This document shows positions 51,801-60,608 of a DNA stretch of 64,000 nucleotides, piece by piece. The notes below the pieces were generated by a model that was not told the origin of the DNA, ran no database searches, and worked only from the letters and a program-made list of their open reading frames with translations. The DNA comes from Phytophthora sp. 'mugwort'. Lineage: Eukaryota; Oomycota; Peronosporomycetes; Peronosporales; Peronosporaceae. A program made the position numbers and the translations under genes. How positions within the stretch are numbered: the first letter of the stretch is position 1; each line of letters opens with the position of its first letter. The stretch lies in contig JAUCEF010000016.1 of the NCBI GenBank assembly GCA_033558025.1, positions 868,001-932,000 of the forward strand. The letters run 5' to 3'.

Positions 51801-52618
51801 TCAACTGCAACATTCCGTTTGTCCAATCCGCAAGCACTTTGCGAACATCCCTCGACAAACAGTTGGCGTGAGACCTTGAACCGCGAGCTGGATACATGAG
51901 TGTAACGCGTCCAGGGTTCGAGGAGCGCTTCGGTTCACGTACTTGCGAATGAAGTTGAAACAGAGCTCGACGGGGTTCAGCTGGGGTGAGTAGGGCGGCA
52001 AGTACGCCAAAGACATCTGTTTGTACTCGGCCACTTCTGAGATCGTGGTGAGGTTCTGCTTCCGCAAACGTGCGACGCGTGATGCGTTGCGCAATTGTCC
52101 AAGAGAACGCTTGTGTTGTCTGGTAACCCGCCGAGGAAGGCGTGGAAGCGAGGACAGGTCACCGAGCCCTGCATGAGTCGCCAGTCGACCACGCCATCCG
52201 GTGACGTGGCCAAGATCAACGAGTGCATCTTTCCCCTCGCACTCGGTCGTACTACAACAGCCGGTCGTCCTCGCTTACTCCAGGCGTATTTGCGTGAATG
52301 ATTGAGGAAGAAAGCTGCTTCATCCAGTGCGATCCAGGATGTATCCGAGCAGCAAGATATTTGCGAGAGGAAAGTCTGTTGACGGGCAAGATCGGCCTCG
52401 TGGTATGCGGACGCCGCTCTCTTGAACGAGAGATGGTAGCGCCTCAGTACTCTACCGAGCGTTCGAACGGAGACTCTGACACTGAACACCTGCGCTAGAA
52501 AAGCCACTCCGTCGCACAACCGACTCGTGTTCTTGCTCTGAAAGAAATTGCAGATATTTTGGCACAACGGCCAACAAAACAGAGTTTTCCACTCGGAGTT
52601 ATCAAATCTAATTTGCAA
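51801..52618 (-). pseudogene. IS630/Tc1-mariner transposase next to Fanzor, one frameshift
   Basis: The minus-strand reading is nearly complete: a helix-turn-helix end (LGRVLRRYHLSFKRAASAYH), first catalytic Asp in SWIALDEAAFFLNHSRKYAW, SPDGVVDWRLMQGSV, and second Asp in TSVLLDNCATHHAS. Then, after one frameshift near 52080, RVARLRKQNLTT and the third acidic residue in YLPPYSPQLNPVELCF (Glu). The frame ends 90 bp before the Fanzor ATG. The DDE triad is intact and only the single shift breaks it; residues upstream of 52618 continue in other frames to a likely terminal repeat at 52699-52708. The gene order transposase-Fanzor on one strand is that of known Fanzor1-carrying DNA transposons. Confidence 0.8.
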
Positions 52619-52698
52619 TTGAGAGCTAGAAATAACCAGATGCTCGGATATAATTTTACACGCGCGATAATTACGCTCAATTTTAGCAGCAGCAGCAT

Positions 52699-52726
52699 GG
52701 AATTGCCCATTTATAGGGGCAATTCC
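52699..52726. repeat. Head-to-head terminal repeat junction
   Basis: GGAATTGCCC (52699-52708) and GGGCAATTCC (52717-52726) are perfect inverted complements around ATTTATAG. Similarity extends a further 6-7 bp outward with two mismatches (AGCAGCAT.../...TTGCAGCC). It lies exactly between the minus-strand transposase/Fanzor unit and the plus-strand transposase, as expected where the ends of two related elements abut. No partner copies of this terminus were found beyond either element. Confidence 0.65.
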
Positions 52727-52765
52727 TTGCAGCCATAGACACCAGTCATCAGCCCTACTTCGTCC

Positions 52766-53690
52766 ATGACGTACTCTACCGATTTCCGCTGGCGTGCTGT
52801 GTCATTGCTACACATGTACGGCCTCGACCTAGCATTCATCAGCGACATGCTAGGCCCGCAGTCAAGGGCGATCAAGACATGGTATCGGCTGTTTCTACTA
52901 AAGTTCGTCGTAGACGAAAACAAGGCTCCTCAGCGGAGCGCTCGGTGGTTGTCTACCGTGCTTGCTGGGGTAGCAGAGTACATCGACGCGCATCCTACGT
53001 TTTATCTCGAAGAGCTCCAAGGTTTTCTAGCGACTAGCTTTCCCTCGGTTAAGAATATCTCGCTATCTACGATCTGCCGAGCACTCCACTTTGACCTCAC
53101 ATGACAAGGAAACGCCTTGCCCGGGAGGCTAGGGAGTGTGTCCCGGCTGAGGTAAGTAAATTATTTTACCGACACTCTGTGCGCGTATTACCGCTGCTGT
53201 TTATAGGTCACTAACTACAAGTCGAAGCTAAGTTCCATCTACTCTTACCCTCAGCAGCTTCTATTCCTTGACGAGACCTCCAAAGATGGTCGCCACGCGT
53301 CGTCAGTATGGCTGGTCTAAACGCGGCACAAAGTGTAGTGAAGCTGCCTTTTGGTAGGGGGAAATGACGCTCCATTATGGCGTGTCTAGATCACCAAGGG
53401 TTGGCTGCATGGGAAACTACAGAGGGAACATTTACACGCAAGAGCTTTCATGCAGCTTTGAAAAATGCGTTATCCCCTCCTAAATCTCTGGCAGCTACCC
53501 CGAACTATCGTTGTAATGGACAACGCAAGAATCCAAAATGTTTCCGAGTTGATTGATGCTGTCCACCAAACTGGTGCAAGATTAATATTTCTACCGCCTT
53601 ACAGTCCGCAGCTGAACCCGATCGAAGTTTGTTTTGGACGGTTGAAAGACTGGATCCAAAACACGCGAATCTGCTTTTCCGCTTGATCCA
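52766..53690 (+). pseudogene. IS630/Tc1-mariner transposase relic, second copy type
   Basis: Plus strand. An N-terminal 112-codon frame holds the helix-turn-helix domain (MTYSTDFRWRAVSLLHMYGL, TICRALHFDLT). After a break, LLFLDETSKDGRHASS carries the first Asp region, followed by stops. A last frame (53465-53686) carries IVVMDNARIQNVSELIDAV (second Asp) and FLPPYSPQLNPIEVCFGRLK (third acidic residue, Glu). It is related to, but clearly diverged from, the minus-strand copy at 51801-52618 and is more decayed. Confidence 0.8.
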
Positions 53691-53830
53691 GACGGTATTT
53701 TAAGTGTTGCACGCGGAAGTGCCTATTGTCTCAAACAGGGACTTTGCATGGTATGGGCGCTGTGGATATGAGGTGGGCGGATTGACGAAAGTAGCATTTG
53801 ATGAGCTCATGGACTAGAACGAAGCTATGA

Positions 53831-54145
53831 TCATTCTTCCGTAATATCGTCTTGTTCCGATATGTCTTCGTCTTGAATGTCTTCCTGTTCCATGGTAACC
53901 GGCTGATATCCGCGGTAGATTCCCTGGGTGAAGATGTCGTGAGAAGGAAGACCCAGCGCAGCGCCTAAGTCCAGCACGTCGGCTTCATATGAGACACATA
54001 GCCCGTTGACACGAAGTCGGATGCTTGCGGTGCGACGTCGTTCGGATGTTGTATTTGACGCTGTCTTTTCAAGCTCACTCATTGCTGTATCTAAAGACAT
54101 TGCCTGTCGTGTAGTGTTGTCGCTTGGTAGCGAGAAATTCAACAA
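53831..54145 (-). other. Small unrecognised ORF
   Basis: A 104-codon frame: a middle segment with LRVNGLCVSYEADVLDLGAA and an acidic C-terminus (EQEDIQDEDISEQDDITEE). Its composition is protein-like, but no family was recognised. It may belong to the transposon debris on either side. Confidence 0.3.
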
Positions 54146-54972
54146 ATTATGCTGCCGCGACAGCGTTGTTGAAACATGTTTTTGTGATTGGCCCTAGTTG
54201 TGTTTCTTGCTCTTCCTCATAGTGCCGGATCACTTCCTGAGCTTGACAAATGCGAGCTGCTGTTTCTCGACAGATTGATGGTGCTGCCTGACCTCCAGGT
54301 GACAGTAGACGAAAAATCAAACTTGAAATTATCCGTCACATCGTTCCCCCACTTTGCCTTGTCACTGTTGGATATGCGCGCCCAGCGATGTTCAAGCAGA
54401 GCCTAAAAGTTCTCCTCGGTGAGTGGGTGGAAATGCTGCTGAGATGCTCACTTTCTCTTAAAGAATATCCTCTCGTCGTTAAGACGCAGTTTTGCAAACT
54501 CTGTTCGTCGAACAGTCGAGTTACTTTGGCACAAAAGACATTAAAGCCTTCTCCAACATCAAATACGATCCATCGAAGATCCCCACCGCGCGATCGTAAG
54601 TCAATGCTTCCTTTGCGGAACGTGACGACGCACTTCAAAGGTTCACTCATCGGGAACGAGTTCATTTTCTGTTCAGTACAAGAGCCAGCACAAAAACTAA
54701 TTAAACCTGCTCAAAACCCAGCTAAGCATCAGAAAAGATCCACCATAAAAAATGTGCAGGGGCTCCGCCGTACCTGTCGCCACCTTGTGCAACACAGCAA
54801 TGTCAGCGCAGATCTTCTACTGACATCGGCGGAAAGATGTAACCAGCAAGAAGATGTGACTAGTGTCTTCATTTAGAGAGAGTAGGCTAAAATCGTTGAC
54901 TTGAACTCAATCGACATATATTCAACCAATCAGAGCTATACACTGATAACATCAGCTTACAGCTGCTGCACC
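54146..54972. other. Unassigned spacer with overlapping ORFs
   Basis: A plus-strand 162-codon frame (54388-54876) and a minus-strand 109-codon frame (54336-54665) overlap. Neither shows a recognisable motif. Confidence 0.35.
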
Positions 54973-56327
54973 TCACCGGAAATCAAGCCATGGACACGTG
55001 CGGTATCGTTGTCCTGCACGTCGACCACGTTGAGAAGGCTCGCTTCGTCTAACATTCCTGCACATCACTACAGTACAGCACCCAAAGTAAGGTCCAGCTT
55101 TGTCGAATGATTGCCTCACCGTTTTAGGAGTAATTGCAGCGAGAGCAAGCATTGCTTGGTCAAACATGTAGCGGCGTCGCTCAACTGAGTTTCTGGTAGC
55201 CCGTTTGGAACGGCAGCTTGTGCGCAACTCAACCGCATGCGCTTCTTCACAGGCAACATCACGCCCACATCCAATGGTTTCGCAATTCCAGTGCATCCAA
55301 CAAAGTGAACACTTGTCCGAATGTTGCCAAGCTCGTCCTGGGCGCTCTTTATATTGTGCGTCTTGAGGGTGTAAAAAAAGCACAGAATAGCCGCAAAGAT
55401 TAGGTCGAAACGAGCATTATATCCACTCCAACATTACCCGCTCATCGAACCACGCATTTTCTTGGACAGAGCATGTTACCACGTGCTGAGGCACGTACGA
55501 TTTCACTTCCTTCTCGACATCACCACCGGCTGGCCCTTGAAAAAAAAGTGCGGCGCCATCACCAAGCCGTCCACTCGCACTAAAATAGCCATAGTGATCC
55601 GCTGCCTATCTGATCCTGCCGTTAAGGCAGGGACCACACGAGCACCGACCTCATCAGCCGTTGTAAGCGACGTCGTGGATGCAAAGATAGCTGTTTGTCC
55701 ATTTTGAAGACCCTCATGGGAGGGTCAACAGATGGGTTCAGAGGCACGACACTTTCTGCTATCACACGGCGCACTTCGTCGAAGAACTCCGCCTTAGCCA
55801 GGAACGACTCGACTCGCGAGTGGCACGACCACGGGTAGTAACACGGCGAAGTTTAAATCGATTTCGCTTCATAAATCTAAATAATAACAGTACGTGTTAG
55901 TTATTCCCACCAGTACAACAGATGGTATGTCATAACGTACCGGGCACACCAGCACATCGCTGCATCCACCGTTTTCTCGTTGAAAAATGCGGGCGTGAGC
56001 CCTTGATCCATGAAACTATAATGGAACGGGCCACAATGAAGCGTTGCGACGTAGATCCTTGGCCTGATGAGTAAAAATGTCTTCATGCTGAAGAGAAAGT
56101 GAGCGCCTACCGCTTCCTTCAAGCGTCAACGCCCCCAATCGCTCCGTCTCACGCAGATTGTCGATCAGATTGACCCACGATAGTACAGTGGAGTGGATGA
56201 GGTCTCCCTCGCACCTGAACTCACGCAGAGATTTCCAAGCCGGTCGTTGAAGGTATGCTTCAGCAGTCGCTAGTCTGAAGCGGTTTGTCTGCCACAGTGG
56301 TATGCGCTGGGGTGGCATGTTTGACAA
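54973..56327 (-). pseudogene. Pogo/Tigger/jerky-like transposase relic
   Basis: The minus-strand reading starts near 56327 with an N-terminal region (ATAEAYLQRPAWKSLREF, VLSWVNLIDN, GSGRRSLSLQHEDIFTHQ). It continues through broken frames with a MDK-type first Asp region (about 55700) and a RTFFFKGQPVVMSRRK block (about 55530-55560). It ends in RRRYMFDQAMLALAAITPKT and VRQSFDKAGPYFG (about 55085-55170), a C-terminal helical segment typical of DDE_1 (pogo/jerky) transposases. Many stops are present. The boundaries are approximate. Confidence 0.55.
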
Positions 56328-56900
56328 TGGAGTCGAGCCATTGAAGCACCTTCGTTACTATTGGCTTACGGCCGCCAGATTTCAGCAAATGAAAAGTAGG
56401 GGAAAGATCGGAAAGACCTGACCAAAGTCAAAGTTCGGTTTCTTACCTCCTTTCTGTGCAGCACCGCTTCGACTTGCACATCCCGGGAACATTGATTACA
56501 TCTCTCCGCCGATGTCGGTAGTTCACTGTACCCTCTTCTCCTCCGTCTGCATTTCATAACGCACCGCACTAGAGTGTTAGACCGCATCTAGAGAAAGAGA
56601 TACGACCGCCGGCGTACCTGGTCCGTTGGCTGCCTGTTGCGTGGCTGTTACGAAATTGCGTTAGCATTTTGGCGGCTACATTTTGTCCCTGGATTTTTTT
56701 ATCGAGGTCTAAAATTGACCCCATCTCTTTATTGGCACTCTGTTTTACGACTCGTAAATGATACTCTAAAATAGAGGGCATTCCATCTGCAATTCACAAT
56801 ACCTACTGTAGTATTTTGTTTCATAAACAGTCATTTTCTTAAAAAAACTTGGTAGCTGGCGTCGATACAGCTTGCGTGCAAACCTAGAGAGTCAAACATA
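56328..56900. other. Unassigned spacer
   Basis: No supported gene; short minus-strand frames only. Confidence 0.4.
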
Positions 56901-56902
56901 CA

Positions 56903-58495
56903 ATGCAGTGGCTCATTCAACGGAAGGATGCATATTTCGTCGCGTGGAAGGCCTGGATGTTTCGCGGATTGACGCCGAACGGGACCGAGGGTATATCACC
57001 TCGCAAGGACTTGACACGTCGAAGGAACACGAATAGACAGACTCCAGGCGACACGCTGCAACAGCTTATGGGGGAATGGATTCAACCAACGGAGGTCAGC
57101 ACTGAAGAACAATACTGACTTACCAACAAGCGATGGAGGAGTTTGAAGTGGACGCGCTCAGCTGGATGATGAAGGACGAATGGACCCTCGAGCTACCGCG
57201 CACTTTGCCCCCGCCGATACTAGCCACGACCGAGGTAGAAGAAAGCTTCTGGCCAACGTATGGTTGGAGTAACAACCCGTGGATAGTGGATAAAGAAGGC
57301 AGGATGCTGCTCAGCACGAAAATTGACAAGATCCAGGTCTGTGCGATAGCTGAGCTGAACATCCAGCGTTCAAGTGAACGGACGTATTTCTTCCGCATAC
57401 CGGTCGCAGGGGAAAAAGTGCATCAGCAAGCCAAGCTCCGTCGCTGGTGGCTGTCGATCCTGATGAGTTCACCGGTGATAGCAACCGGGGCATGCCTCCA
57501 GATTAGCCGGCAACGCAGATCAGACACCCAACACAACTTCAACACGACTACCGCTGGGAGGTAACCAAGACAGGAACGGTGATCGGCATGATGGTGGGCT
57601 CGAAGAGTGAACCACAGAGCATCATTGAGGTAGAGCAGGCCAGTAACGAAATCCATTGGACGGTTCGAGAGACTGCAGAGGAGAATCAGGAGACGGATGT
57701 GGACAGAAAGAAGCTCCAGAAGTACCAACGCAGCGGGAGTATCGTATTCTACGCATACACGCTGTACCACAGCTTCCCATGGAGCGTGCCTGAGAATATC
57801 GCCAGCAAACACGTCTTGTTGGTAGCCTCGAAAAAGCAACCATTCAAGAAATTCAAAGGAGATGGCGGAGCGCGAGCAAGTACCTAGACTGACTGGCAGT
57901 AGTGAAAACCAGCGGGAGGCAAAAGGCAGCGATGCATCAAACGCCGATCAGGTCTGGGCTCACGGAAGTGAATTAACGGAGTATCAAGTTTGGTGGTGTA
58001 CCGGATCTAGGTACTCCAACCCAATCTATATCACGAAGGTCGGAGACTAAACGACAGCTGCAGCAAGTTGCCGCTGGGCCAGGGAATCAAGGAGACAATG
58101 GCGCACATCTTTTGGGACTGTCAGGGTGCCCAGGCGTGCTGGCAGCAACTTATACAACATTGGAGAGAGATGGGAGAGCGGGAGCCTAGAACAGTTCCGA
58201 GCCAATAGTGCCAGCAGGCAGCCACCGCAGCTATCCAAGGGTATCAGAGCGGACATCAGAGGCACGGACCCGGATAAAGTGAAGGCATATACAGCAGAAT
58301 GGAAGAGGATGTGGATCATAGTGAGCAGTATATGTGTCACAAGCCTCTGGATCCAGAGAAACAGAGTTGTCTTTCAGCAGGAAGAGTGACAAAGGAGACC
58401 AGTGCGACGGAATTCAGGAAACAGCGATGAGGCAGCTATGGGCTCTCGCCAAGAGCCCGTAGCAGACAGCCAGAGAAACAAATAAAAGGGACACG
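56903..58495 (+). pseudogene. LINE retrotransposon 3' end relic
   Basis: Plus-strand frames, interrupted by stops, contain FVAWKAWMFRGLTPNG (about 56940), a 143-codon segment from 57133 without clear motif, and ETMAHIFWDCQGAQACWQQL (about 58090-58150). The last resembles the Cys/His/Trp C-terminal signature of oomycete LINE proteins and is followed by WKRMWIIVSSICVTSLWIQR. The reverse transcriptase and endonuclease are absent, as expected for 5'-truncated copies. No poly-A tail is clear. Confidence 0.5.
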
Positions 58496-58669
58496 ATTGC
58501 TGCTCTGCCAACAGGTATTGGAGCGTCAACCGCGAGAGCAGTCACCGAAGGTGATGGGCCCCGTACAACTACCGGACCATAAGGCACCGGCGTTGCTAAC
58601 CAGGTTTAAAACATATCAGACATCTATTCGCCAATAAGGCCAAATAGATCAGTCTGCCTCTCAAAAATA

Positions 58670-58866
58670 CCTTGGTAGTACTATAGCACTACTAGTAGTA
58701 AGTGGTACTTGCAAAGCGGCACAAAGGTACTACAAAAATAATAGGAATCGCTTATGATACTACCGAGTACAGTAGTACTACGTTCTTGTTTCCATCTTTG
58801 CTCTTAAGATATACAAGTACTACTATATAGCTTACTATATAAAGCTACTATTACTTCAGTACTCCA
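58670..58866. repeat. TAGTACTA-rich AT segment
   Basis: About 200 bp containing many overlapping TAGTAC/GTACTA words, several palindromic (GTAGTACTA, AGTAGTACTACG, AAGTACTACTATATAGC). No ORF. Similar words occur near 37283 and 31390. It could form short hairpins, but no unit length is constant. Confidence 0.6.
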
Positions 58867-59163
58867 ACACAGCATCCAAGGGGAAAAGGAAATATTTTAA
58901 TACTTTCCGAAGAAACGAGCTATCGGCTTCCTCCTTCGCCTACGCTCTAGGCAAAGCTGCTACGGAAGCAGCCGCAAGGAAAAGAAGAAGGACGAAAACC
59001 ATGCTACGACTTATTATCCCCGATTCGCTTGCTTCGCCGTCGACTCAACATTCCCCTCGCGCTCGAAAGCTGAAATGAAGGAAGCATCGCCAAGTCTCTC
59101 GCTTTCATGGCCGGCAACGTCATCGCGACACTAGGCGGAGAAGAAGACGGCAGAAGTGACGAC

Positions 59164-60345
59164 TTAGGCGGACGTTTTTTTCTTCTTCTTCTTGTTCTTC
59201 TTCTTCAGAGAAGAAGCAAGAATCTTGGCAGTCTCCTCGTCTACGGTCTTCTCCGAGTGCACCTTGTCGCTCGGGAAGGCGAGACCCGTTATCTTAGTAG
59301 TGCCATTGGGCAACAGGAGCACAGTCACCTTAAAGTGAGCCACCTTGTCGCCCGGACGACCCTCCAGGATGGGGTAGGCCTGCAACAGGTCGTGCTTGAC
59401 GCACTCGACCACGCCCATACGAGCCTGACTCTCGTCTTCGAAGGCGCGGATCGTGAAGGGCAGTGTGGGGAACTTGTTGTTGATCTCCTTGAACACATAA
59501 CGCGAAGCCTTCATCTTAAGGCGGTACTGCTTGTCCACCTGGCGCTTGAAGACCGTGGTGCGGCGTTCGCTGTTCACAGGCTTTTCACTGCCGGTGGTGT
59601 AGCACACGTCGATGGTGTACACCTCATTGGGCTCGAACGTCACCTTCGGAGTTCGGTTCTCCACGTCAATCTTCTGGGCAATGATCTTGTTGCCATCGAT
59701 TACGAAACGCTTAAGCTGGTGCATGAGGGTGCCCTGCAGGCTCTTGACGCCGTACGATTCCTCAAGCTTCGTTAACGCCTGAGTCACCTGCAAGTTGGTG
59801 TTGCCAGGCTTGATCAGGCGCGCGCAGAGTTCCACGGCATCATGGGCGCATTTGAGCACGTCAGCCTCCTCGCCCCGCAGCTCCGGGAAGTCGGCGTCAG
59901 CGGCCGAGCCCTCCGTGGGGACGACGGCCGTGTGGGCCACGACGGCGATGTAGCCGTCAATGTGACAGCCCAGGTCGATCTTGACCCAGTCGCCGGCCTT
60001 GACCGTCATAGACTCGTTAGCCAGAGGCGAGAAGTGACAGATGATCTCGTTGACCGAAATGGACGTGGGGAAAGCCACGCCCTTATCGATCTTCTTGCTC
60101 TTGAAGATGGCAGCACAGCGCTGCTCCACGATGAGGTCGCCAAACTTGCAGAGCTCCACGATGTCCTTGCCAGCCTCGAGCTGAGCGAGCACTCCCTGTA
60201 GCGCTGATTGCGCAATCTCGGCGGCCAGCTTGTACTTGGTGACCACATCCGAGTTGCTGCAGTCCTCCACCTCCTCCGGCGGGGTCTGCACCTCCTCCTC
60301 CACGTCACTCACGTCGCTCACGCTGCGCTCGTCGTCCGAAGGCAT
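59164..60345 (-). CDS. PA2G4: PA2G4/EBP1 homologue (MetAP2-fold, non-peptidase)
   Basis: A 393-residue protein of the proliferation-associated 2G4 family: an acidic N-terminus (DDERSVSDVSDVEEE), then a pita-bread methionine-aminopeptidase fold with FGDLIVEQRCAAIFKSKKID, KGVAFPTSISVNEIICHFSP and VKIDLGCHIDGYIAVVAHTA. The C-terminus is a Lys-rich tail (KKKNKKKKKKTSA) as in the human protein, where it binds rRNA. The family binds ribosomes and nucleolar pre-ribosomes and lacks the full metal-ligand set; I did not verify each ligand position. The start MPSDDERSVSDV is chosen because the frame upstream (31 codons) is promoter. Intact and intronless. The ATG lies 263 bp from that of the divergent PWWP gene. 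Confidence 0.93.
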   Translation of the reverse strand: MPSDDERSVSDVSDVEEEVQTPPEEVEDCSNSDVVTKYKLAAEIAQSALQGVLAQLEAGKDIVELCKFGDLIVEQRCAAIFKSKKIDKGVAFPTSISVNEIICHFSPLANESMTVKAGDWVKIDLGCHIDGYIAVVAHTAVVPTEGSAADADFPELRGEEADVLKCAHDAVELCARLIKPGNTNLQVTQALTKLEESYGVKSLQGTLMHQLKRFVIDGNKIIAQKIDVENRTPKVTFEPNEVYTIDVCYTTGSEKPVNSERRTTVFKRQVDKQYRLKMKASRYVFKEINNKFPTLPFTIRAFEDESQARMGVVECVKHDLLQAYPILEGRPGDKVAHFKVTVLLLPNGTTKITGLAFPSDKVHSEKTVDEETAKILASSLKKKNKKKKKKTSA

Positions 60346-60608
60346 TCTTTTAACCCTTCTTAATGCACTTGAGCTCCTCCGGGTGCGTGCGAAATATACT
60401 GGCACACAAAAAGATATCGAAGGGGGAGAAGGATCCACTCGCCACAGCCACCGGTTTGCAGCTACGGTATTATGTGGTTCACACTTCTACACCTCCGCAA
60501 AGATTAAGCCTATCTTTTCGCTTATTCGTAGTTGCAAATTCAGAGGAGGAAACAACCCCGGAAGCAACAACCATCCTCGAGCAAGTGAAAGGCGCCAAAA
60601 AGAGGACA
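60346..60608. promoter_or_regulatory. Bidirectional promoter of PA2G4 and the PWWP gene
   Basis: 263 bp between divergent ATGs. No perfect oomycete initiator was found; TCGCTTATTCGTAGTTGCAAATTC (about 60517-60540) is a weak match on the PWWP side. Confidence 0.55.
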
